8,812 bases of DNA from assembly GCA_964550025.1 (NCBI GenBank), contig CAZJYI010000290.1, forward strand, positions 1 through 8,812, in the 5' to 3' direction. This DNA comes from CAZJYI01 sp964550025 (GTDB lineage: Bacteria > Verrucomicrobiota > Kiritimatiellia > UBA8416 > CAYOBW01). Positions 1 through 4,792 of the stretch are shown in pieces. Under the pieces are notes generated by a model. It did not search any database. It was not told the origin of the DNA and was given only the letters and a program-made list of their open reading frames with translations. How positions within the stretch are numbered: position 1 is the stretch's first letter; every line of letters starts with the position of its first letter. The position numbers and the translations under genes are program-made.

Positions 1-67
1 CGTTCGTAGTGCGCCCGTAAGGGCGTATCCCCCTCCAACGTATGCCCTTACGGGCACACTACAAACC
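1..67. repeat. Head-to-head pair of REP-like hairpins (BIME-like), inside B0 coding sequence
   Basis: The left element has GTAG at 6-9 followed by the hairpin CGCCC-GTAA-GGGCG at 12-25. The right element is the inverse: hairpin TGCCC-TTAC-GGGCA at 43-56, then CTAC at 59-62, which is GTAG on the minus strand. The arms form a long imperfect inverted repeat with a short spacer. GTAG at the 5' foot of an imperfect hairpin, in inverted pairs, is the known layout of REP/BIME elements recognised by RAYT transposases. The whole pair is translated in frame within B0. The left copy may be cut slightly by the window edge. Confidence 0.75.
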
Positions 68-361
68 AATGTGCATGTGGGCACTTCTTTGTCGGTCCCG
101 GCCTTCGGCGACGTGGATGGGGATGGCTGGGTGGACCTGCTGGTGCTGGGGGAGGACGGACGGGTGCGTTTCTTCCCTCACACCCACATCCCCACCGCCC
201 CCTACGCCGGGACGCCTGCCACCGCGGACCTTTTAAAGTCCGCGGTGCCCGACGCCACGGGCATCACCACCGCGGACGTGAACGAGGACGGGGTTGCGGA
301 CGTGCTGATTTCGGATGACAACGGGAACGTGTGGGAGTTTCATGGACGTAGCGGGCCATGA
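2..361 (+). CDS. B0: C-terminal end of an FG-GAP/VCBS repeat exported protein (5' partial)
   Basis: The frame is open from base 2 to a TGA at 359-361 and encodes the last 119 residues of a protein that begins outside the window. Residues 1-23 are encoded by an inverted pair of REP-like hairpins (about 1-67): one arm reads VRSAPVRA and the other ALTGTLQT. Two FG-GAP/VCBS blades follow, with calcium-type aspartate loops GDVDGDGWVDLLVLG and ADVNEDGVADVLISD, each ending in an aromatic strand (VRFFPHT, VWEFHG). FG-GAP blades normally build integrin-like beta-propellers at the cell surface. From base 44 to the end it is about 87% identical by hand count to the end of B1, so it is the tail of a third B paralogue. 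The GTG at 71 is an internal valine, not a start. The family assignment is firm; the function is unknown. Confidence 0.85.
   Translation, partial: VRSAPVRAYPPPTYALTGTLQTNVHVGTSLSVPAFGDVDGDGWVDLLVLGEDGRVRFFPHTHIPTAPYAGTPATADLLKSAVPDATGITTADVNEDGVADVLISDDNGNVWEFHGRSGP
44..352 (+). repeat. Near-identical FG-GAP tail block, copy in B0 (partner at 4362-4667)
   Basis: This segment, from the inner REP arm to almost the stop codon, matches the end of B1 with about 36 substitutions over the roughly 280 bases after the REP (counted by hand) and no frame-changing gaps. Many differences are synonymous. It is a paralogous coding repeat and may be kept similar by gene conversion. Confidence 0.85.
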
Positions 362-370
362 GAATGAGAG

Positions 371-395
371 AGCCGCCCTACGGCGAAACTACGAA
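371..395 (-). repeat. Degenerate REP-like hairpin in the B0-A1 gap
   Basis: The hairpin CGCC-CTAC-GGCG lies at 374-385, followed by CTAC at 389-392 (GTAG on the minus strand) and GAA. Spacing and 3' flank match the elements inside the B genes, but the stem bases differ in a paired way. The 84-nt gap from 362 to 445 otherwise shows only a purine-rich stretch leading to the A1 ribosome binding site. The stem is too short, and lacks a U-tract, to call it a terminator. Confidence 0.55.
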
Positions 396-432
396 CACGG
401 GGCGCTATGCTTGAGAGAAAGTCAACCAGAGC

Positions 433-438
433 AAGGAG
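433..438 (+). promoter_or_regulatory. Shine-Dalgarno site for A1
   Basis: AAGGAG lies 7 nt before the ATG at 446. It supports that ATG over the adjacent ATG at 449. Confidence 0.75.
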
Positions 439-445
439 AAGGTAG

Positions 446-2161
446 ATGATGCTCCATGGATTACTTCGATCATGTCACATGATGCTGTGCTTCATGCTGG
501 CCACCACCATATTCGCCCAGGAGATGCCGCAGGACCATTGGTATCCCGCGGACTACTGGGATCTAACCGACATGCTCCCCGGCGAAGGGCCGTTTGACCT
601 GGTGGGAGCGGACCGACTTGCCATCGCACCCGACGGGGATCTCTACCTGCTGAAGAGGAAAACAGCGCTATATCGCATCTCTCCCGCAGGGACGGTCGAG
701 ACCAACGTCAACGTCTCCAAGACCGAGGAGCTGGCCGTGGGTGGCTCAAACGTGCTGGCAAGTTACAGTGAGGATTATCCGAACCGTAGGCTGCGCGTTC
801 GCAGGCGCGACACCCTGGCAACGACAGCGACGTGGATAGTCGGTTCCATGGGCGATATCATAGTCAAGCCGCGCCCGTTGGCGGTCGACGCGGACGGTCT
901 CATCTACTTCGCGTGCATGTCCAAGACTCCGGCGAGTGACATGCGCGGGGTCACCGTCTGGGATGCCGACGGGACGTTTCTGCGTTCATGGGACAGAGAT
1001 GGCGACAACCTGGAATCCGTGCTTACGGAACCACGCACTCTCACGTTCGGGCCGAACGGACTACTCCACATCGCCACGGCGAACGACCTGGGAGGCGGCA
1101 GGGTCAAGGTATACACGAAAGCCGGTGAGTACGTGGAGTCCCTTCCGTTCTTTGATACCGCTGCCATCAGTGCGGACGGCTTGATCCACGGGCCGGCCCA
1201 CTATAACGGCAGGTGGTACATGTATAACTACACCCGGGCGGGAGTACAGGTGGCCAAGTCACTTCTCTGTGTACCGAGCGAGACTGTCGCCGTTACGGGA
1301 GAGTGCGGCGGCAACATGGTCTTCGACCCCTGGGGACGCATGCTGTGCACTCTGCAACTGTCGGGTGAGCCCTACGGCATTGCGGTGTACGAGAGAGCAT
1401 ACCGCACTCAGCTCGGGATCACAACCAACCGCCCCCCCGCCCCGGGCGTGCAGGCACTCTCGCAACGCCCCGGCACAACCCTGATCGACGTGGACTACTC
1501 CGTCTCCGACCCGGACAGCACCAACCTGACGACGGCCGCCCTGGCCTTTCAGAATGGAACACTCGACCTCGATCACCTGGTGCTCATGAGAACGTTCGTC
1601 GAGGGATCGTCGACCAACCTCGGCACCGGCAAGCAGCCCTCCACGACCTATCGCATCACCTGGGACGCCGGCTCGGACACGACGACCAACGTCATGGACG
1701 TCGGGGTGAACATCCTGGCCATGGATGATCGCGAATTGCTCGGATTCCACTTCATCTCCGTTCCCGGGCTCGTGTCCAATACGACTCTCACGATCAGTCG
1801 CAGTCCCGTGACGGAAACCGAGATGATGCCGGCCTTCTACTGGCTGCTCGCGACGGGAGATGCGTCGGTGGCGTTCGCGAATGGACAGATTACCGGTGTC
1901 GGCGGCTTGTACGACGGTGACGTTCTTGCACAGTCATCTGACGTGACCGACGAGGGCCGTGCTTTTCTGTTCCAGCGTCTCGGCGTGCGGGACGCGACAC
2001 CGCAGGAAGTACTGCATGCGAAGGAAGCCGAGCATCCCGGTCTGGTCAACCAGTTCGCCCCGCGCGTCCGGGTCGGCCACCACCCGAAGCAGATCAACGA
2101 GTACAGCATGGATACCGGTACGTGGTCGGCGGACTCATACTTCGTCGTGCCACTGCCCTAG
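446..2161 (+). CDS. A1: exported NHL-like beta-propeller protein with Fn3-like and conserved C-terminal domains
   Basis: This 571-residue protein has a signal peptide: a hydrophobic stretch at about residues 12-24, with likely cleavage after IFA at residue 24. Residues ~45-320 form a degenerate NHL/six-bladed propeller with blade motifs such as LAIAPDGDLYLL, LAVDADGLIYFA, LTFGPNGLLHIA and MVFDPWGRMLCT. Residues ~330-440 are an Fn3-like domain (VSDPDSTN, NLGTGKQ, ITWDAGSD). Residues ~450-571 are a C-terminal domain shared with A2, with key block EGRAFL and the end motif NEYSMDTG. No catalytic residues are evident. NHL propellers usually bind proteins or carbohydrates, so binding or adhesion is the best guess. 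B1 starts 21 nt downstream, so the two are probably co-transcribed. A2 is a paralogue with low identity in the propeller and clear identity in the C-terminal third. Domain calls are by eye. Confidence 0.88.
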   Translation: MMLHGLLRSCHMMLCFMLATTIFAQEMPQDHWYPADYWDLTDMLPGEGPFDLVGADRLAIAPDGDLYLLKRKTALYRISPAGTVETNVNVSKTEELAVGGSNVLASYSEDYPNRRLRVRRRDTLATTATWIVGSMGDIIVKPRPLAVDADGLIYFACMSKTPASDMRGVTVWDADGTFLRSWDRDGDNLESVLTEPRTLTFGPNGLLHIATANDLGGGRVKVYTKAGEYVESLPFFDTAAISADGLIHGPAHYNGRWYMYNYTRAGVQVAKSLLCVPSETVAVTGECGGNMVFDPWGRMLCTLQLSGEPYGIAVYERAYRTQLGITTNRPPAPGVQALSQRPGTTLIDVDYSVSDPDSTNLTTAALAFQNGTLDLDHLVLMRTFVEGSSTNLGTGKQPSTTYRITWDAGSDTTTNVMDVGVNILAMDDRELLGFHFISVPGLVSNTTLTISRSPVTETEMMPAFYWLLATGDASVAFANGQITGVGGLYDGDVLAQSSDVTDEGRAFLFQRLGVRDATPQEVLHAKEAEHPGLVNQFAPRVRVGHHPKQINEYSMDTGTWSADSYFVVPLP

Positions 2162-2170
2162 AGGAATCGC

Positions 2171-2175
2171 GGGAG
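2171..2175 (+). promoter_or_regulatory. Shine-Dalgarno site deciding the B1 start
   Basis: GGGAG ends 7 nt before the GTG at 2183. It is too close to the TTG at 2177. The ATGs at 2207 and 2213 have no comparable site, so GTG 2183 is preferred, though ATG 2207 still keeps the signal peptide. Confidence 0.5.
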
Positions 2176-2182
2176 CTTGACG

Positions 2183-4303
2183 GTGCGTCTACGCCAGACA
2201 ATTGTGATGACGATGCGCGGCCTGGTCCGTGCCGGACACCTGCTACCGGCATGCTCGGGCCTGCTGCTCGTCGGCGCGTCAACCACGTGGGCAGCCACCG
2301 TCACGTTCACCCGGAACAGCGATCCTCGCGGTCTCTTTGCGGAACAGGTCAGCTCCCACGAATCCGGGACCACCGTCAGCACCATCTCGGCGCCATACGT
2401 TGCGTCCGGCTATGTCCTCACGCACTGGACGTTGGATGGAGAACGCCAGGAGAGCGGGCTCGGCTGGCCCCACAACCCCGTGGAGTTCAGAATCCTGAGC
2501 GACGTAACGGCCACGGCCCACTATCTGCCAAAGGGGCAGGATGACGACACCAACGGCCTCCCGGACTGGTACGAGGTGCGCTATCTCGGCACGAACGGGC
2601 AGGACACGGCAACCGATTACGACGGGGACGGCTTCGCGCTGGGGGGGGAATACCTGCGCGGCTTCTCGCCTCAGCTCACGAATGCCGTGCGCAGTGGGGG
2701 TGTCGCAATGCGCATGACGGTTGCGACGCTCGTGCTCGATACGAACTGGTTCTGGTTGACGACCATGAGCGACCCGGTCGGGCTTCGTCCCACTACGCGC
2801 ACTGTCGCGTCCAATGGCACTTCCGTCACGACGGACAATCTCAATGGCGAAAACGGCGACTTCACTTTCACGCATTGGACCGTCAACGGGGTGCGGCAGA
2901 CGAGCGAGACCGGGTATTCGGTCGGCAGGGCACGGTTCGTCGTGAATGGTCCCACCGTGGTGGTGGCGCATTACCTGCCGACGGCGGCGGATGCCGACGG
3001 CGATGGCCTGCCCGACTGGTACGAAGCGACCCAATACGGATCGACCAACGCCAATCCCGCCCTCGATTCCGACGCGGATGGCTTCACTCTCGGCGAGGAG
3101 TATCTCCGGGGCTTCTCACCGCTGGTGACGGACGACATCCGTGACGGCGGCGTGTCCATGCGCATGTGGGTGCATACATTTGACCGACCCGATCCACCCG
3201 ATGACCCGAACGACGTGGACTCGGACGGGATCCCGGACAGCTGGGAGACGAACTACTACACCCATATCTGGCACGCACCGGAGTCTGATACGGATGGGGA
3301 CGGTTTCACGCTCAGGGACGAGTACATGCGAGACTACCATCCCCGGCTGACGAACAGCATTCGCGAAGGCGGCGTGTCCATGCGGCAGGGGCAGCTTCTG
3401 ACCGCCATTGTAGACACGAACTACGTGTGGCTGACGAAGGACAGCGAACCCGTCGGGCTTATCGCCGGATCGCGTGAAATTGTGGTCCGACGAACTTTGA
3501 TCATGACCGAGTACCTGCACGGTCAGACGGGCGACTACACGTTCACGCACTGGACGGTCAACGGCATGAGGCAGACGAACGCTTGGGGCCAATCCCGCGG
3601 CCGGGCGGCGTTTTTCGTTACGCGTGACACCGAGCTCGTGGCCCGGTTCGTGACGACATCCCAAGATGGCGATGCGGATGGCCTGCCGGACTGGTACGAG
3701 CTCCATCATACGGGGTCGCTTGACGCCAACCCCGAGCACGACTCCGACGGAGATCTGTTCACTCTGGTTCAGGAGTACATGCGCGACTTTTCGCCGGGCT
3801 GCCGGGATTCGATTGCTGCCGGTGGCGTGTCCATGCGGATGTCTCCAACGGTTCCGGCAAACCTCGAGATGTTCAGACGGGTCCAGGGCATCATAGCGGA
3901 GGGCAGACCCGCCGATTTCTTCTCGCCCGCCCCACCCGCCACCGGCACGCTGGCCCTCGCCGCCAACTCCCACCCCGCCGTGGGGGATTGGGACAACGAC
4001 GGGGACCTGGATCTGTTCGTGGGGGGATCAAATGGCGTGATGCGGGTCTTCGAGAACGCCGGATCGCCGCAGGTGATGAACCTGGTGGAGCGGACGACGA
4101 ACTTCGCGGCGTGGGCGTCACTGTGGGCGGGCATCACGAACCCCGCGCCGGCACTGGGGGACTGGACGGGGGATGGGTGTGCGGATCTGGCGGTGGGGGG
4201 GGGAGACGGGGGGTGTTCGACTCGTTGCATCGCCGGGTTCGTTCCGTGGGGACCACCTTACGGTGGAACTACAAACAGGAGGCTCCCTCGCCTCGGTTCG
4301 TAG
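2183..4303 (+). CDS. B1: exported beta-module/Ca-loop repeat and FG-GAP protein, frameshifted near its C-terminus
   Basis: As sequenced this is 706 codons. Corrected for one extra G it would run to 4676 as about 830 residues. A signal peptide ends at about TTWA (residue 37). Four repeat units follow: 2294-2716, 2717-3166, 3167-3388 and 3389-3841. A complete unit has a beta-rich half resembling the InlB B-repeat/Listeria-Bacteroides repeat (FTHWTVNG, then AHYLP), then a Ca-loop half like thrombospondin type 3 or EF-hand loops (DADGDGLPDWYE, DSDADGFTLGEEYLRGFSP), closed by IRDGGVSMRM. Unit 3 has no beta half. FG-GAP blades begin at GDWDNDGDLDLFVGG (3983) and GDWTGDGCADLAVGG (4157). The frame is lost in the G9 tract at 4195-4203, adding about 34 foreign residues up to a TAG at 4301. 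It is probably a calcium-stabilised surface stalk with a propeller tip. Ligand and role are unknown. Confidence 0.82.
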   Translation: MRLRQTIVMTMRGLVRAGHLLPACSGLLLVGASTTWAATVTFTRNSDPRGLFAEQVSSHESGTTVSTISAPYVASGYVLTHWTLDGERQESGLGWPHNPVEFRILSDVTATAHYLPKGQDDDTNGLPDWYEVRYLGTNGQDTATDYDGDGFALGGEYLRGFSPQLTNAVRSGGVAMRMTVATLVLDTNWFWLTTMSDPVGLRPTTRTVASNGTSVTTDNLNGENGDFTFTHWTVNGVRQTSETGYSVGRARFVVNGPTVVVAHYLPTAADADGDGLPDWYEATQYGSTNANPALDSDADGFTLGEEYLRGFSPLVTDDIRDGGVSMRMWVHTFDRPDPPDDPNDVDSDGIPDSWETNYYTHIWHAPESDTDGDGFTLRDEYMRDYHPRLTNSIREGGVSMRQGQLLTAIVDTNYVWLTKDSEPVGLIAGSREIVVRRTLIMTEYLHGQTGDYTFTHWTVNGMRQTNAWGQSRGRAAFFVTRDTELVARFVTTSQDGDADGLPDWYELHHTGSLDANPEHDSDGDLFTLVQEYMRDFSPGCRDSIAAGGVSMRMSPTVPANLEMFRRVQGIIAEGRPADFFSPAPPATGTLALAANSHPAVGDWDNDGDLDLFVGGSNGVMRVFENAGSPQVMNLVERTTNFAAWASLWAGITNPAPALGDWTGDGCADLAVGGGDGGCSTRCIAGFVPWGPPYGGTTNRRLPRLGS
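2294..3841 (+). repeat. Four intragenic repeat units of B1
   Basis: Units of about 140-150 residues are delimited by the closing signatures GGVAMRM, GGVSMRM, GGVSMRQ and GGVSMRMS. Units 2 and 4 share near-identical blocks such as FTFTHWTVNG / YTFTHWTVNG and GLPDWYE. Unit 3 (3167-3388) is only about 74 residues because it holds the Ca-loop half alone. Confidence 0.75.
3957..4250 (+). repeat. Near-identical FG-GAP block, copy in B1 (partner at 8497-8790)
   Basis: This stretch encodes blades 1 and 2 (NSHPAVGDWD through SPGSFRG). It matches B2 closely at base level, with scattered mostly synonymous changes, while sequence upstream of it in the two genes is hard to align even as protein. The block boundary coincides with the end of the repeat units. 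Confidence 0.85.
4195..4203 (+). other. G9 homopolymer at the B1 frameshift
   Basis: Nine consecutive G follow GCGGT. The same place in B2 reads CGGCGGGG, eight bases that keep the frame. Losing one G here restores a continuous B1. The tract is a candidate site for slipped-strand mispairing, transcriptional slippage or a sequencing error. A second tract, G8 at 2641-2648, lies in frame in the same gene. Confidence 0.85.
4251..4275 (-). repeat. REP-like hairpin c, inside the B1 C-terminal frame
   Basis: The hairpin CCACC-TTAC-GGTGG lies at 4253-4266 with CTAC at 4269-4272. It follows the context CCGTGGGGAC exactly as the B2 element does at 8781-8791, but with two of the stem pairs changed on both sides. 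It is read in frame as GDHLTVELQT. Confidence 0.7.
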
Positions 4304-4383
4304 TGCGCCCGTGAGGGCGTCCCCATGGGGGAGAGAGAGGGGAGCTTTCGCGGCGAGGGACGCCCTTACGGGCACACTACAAA
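4297..4383. repeat. Head-to-head pair of REP-like hairpins d and e (BIME-like), inside the B1 C-terminal frame
   Basis: Left element: GTAG at 4300-4303, hairpin CGCCC-GTGA-GGGCG at 4306-4319, then TCCCC. Right element: GGGAC, hairpin GCCC-TTAC-GGGC at 4362-4373, then CTAC at 4377-4380 and AAACC. The 27-base arms match as an inverted repeat with 3 mismatches, around a spacer of about 32 bases that is purine-rich. The pair is translated in frame and corresponds to the pair at 1-67 in B0, which has a shorter spacer. Confidence 0.75.
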
Positions 4384-4667
4384 CCAATGTGCATGTGGGC
4401 ACCTCTTTGTCTATCCCCGCCTTCGGCGATATGGACGGGAACGGCTGGGTGGACCTGCTGGTGCTGGGGGAGGACGGACGGGTGCGTTTCTTCCCGCACA
4501 CCCAGGGTCCCGCCACACCTTACGCCGCGACGCCTGCCGACGCAGACCTTTTAAAGTCCGCGGTGCCCGATGCAACCGGAATCACGACGGCGGACGTGAA
4601 TGAGGACGGGGTTGTGGACGTGTTGATTTCGGATGAAAAGGGGAATGTGTGGGAGTTTCATGGGAGA
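4362..4667 (+). repeat. Near-identical FG-GAP tail block, copy in B1 (partner at 44-352)
   Basis: Blades 3 and 4 of B1 match the end of B0 from the inner REP arm to six or so codons before the stop, where the two tails (GRSGP and GRRE) diverge. Confidence 0.85.
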
Positions 4668-4677
4668 CGGGAATAGG

Positions 4678-4696
4678 ACGCGCCCGTACTGGCGAG
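4678..4696 (+). repeat. Possible decayed REP-like hairpin in the B1-A2 gap
   Basis: The segment shares GCGCCCGT with the other elements and can pair CGCC (4681-4684) with GGCG (4691-4694), but the GTAG foot is absent and the loop is 6 nt. The rest of the 116-nt gap is purine-rich and shows no convincing promoter or terminator. Confidence 0.25.
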
Positions 4697-4780
4697 CAGA
4701 GAGAGAAAGCGAAACGGGGAAGACGCGCGACCCGAGCAACGACTGAACACTCAAGACATAGCGTCAACATTGAGCAGATG

Positions 4781-4786
4781 AGGAGA
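4781..4786 (+). promoter_or_regulatory. Shine-Dalgarno site deciding the A2 start
   Basis: AGGAGA lies 6 nt before the ATG at 4793. Upstream in-frame ATGs at 4649, 4778 and 4787 lack a properly spaced site, and the first would put a long charged stretch before the signal peptide. Confidence 0.7.
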
Positions 4787-4792
4787 ATGACC

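Larger units (their letters stand above)
4173..4676 (+). pseudogene. Out-of-frame C-terminal part of B1 (FG-GAP blades 2-4)
   Basis: This frame is the true continuation of B1 after the G9 tract: from about 4203 it reads ETGGVRLVASPGSFRG, matching B2, and it ends at TAG 4674-4676. It is unlikely to be a separate gene. The ATG at 4173 lies inside blade 2, has no Shine-Dalgarno site, and would give no signal peptide. Between blades 2 and 3 about 46 residues come from three REP-like elements and their spacers (for example GDHLTVELQTG, VRSAPVRASP, DALTGTLQTN). Blade 3 is GDMDGNGWVDLLVLG (4425) and blade 4 is ADVNEDGVVDVLISD (4590). It is made only if the frameshift is a sequencing error, or is bypassed by slippage or a variable tract length. 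Confidence 0.75.

Noticed and set aside
238..277. Inverted repeat GTCCGCGGTG ... CACCGCGGAC with an inner TGCCC/GGGCA
   Set aside because: It falls inside codons for KSAVPDATGITTAD and the matching B1 sequence has lost much of the pairing, so there is no sign that the structure is kept.
71..361. Separate small gene starting at GTG 71
   Set aside because: The frame is open upstream to the window start and the homologous B1 sequence continues through this point, so it is the tail of a larger gene.
371..395. Hairpin after B0 as a Rho-independent terminator
   Set aside because: The stem is only 4 bp and no T-run follows. It matches the REP-like family better.
786..804. GTAG followed by a CTGCG-CGTT-CGCAG hairpin in A1, resembling a REP
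   Set aside because: The stem sequence and flanks do not match the CC-AC-GG core of the other elements, and a 5-bp hairpin near a GTAG is expected by chance in a window this size.
4297..4383. CRISPR-like repeats
   Set aside because: The elements are inverted, not direct, are irregularly spaced, lie in coding sequence, and no cas gene is present.
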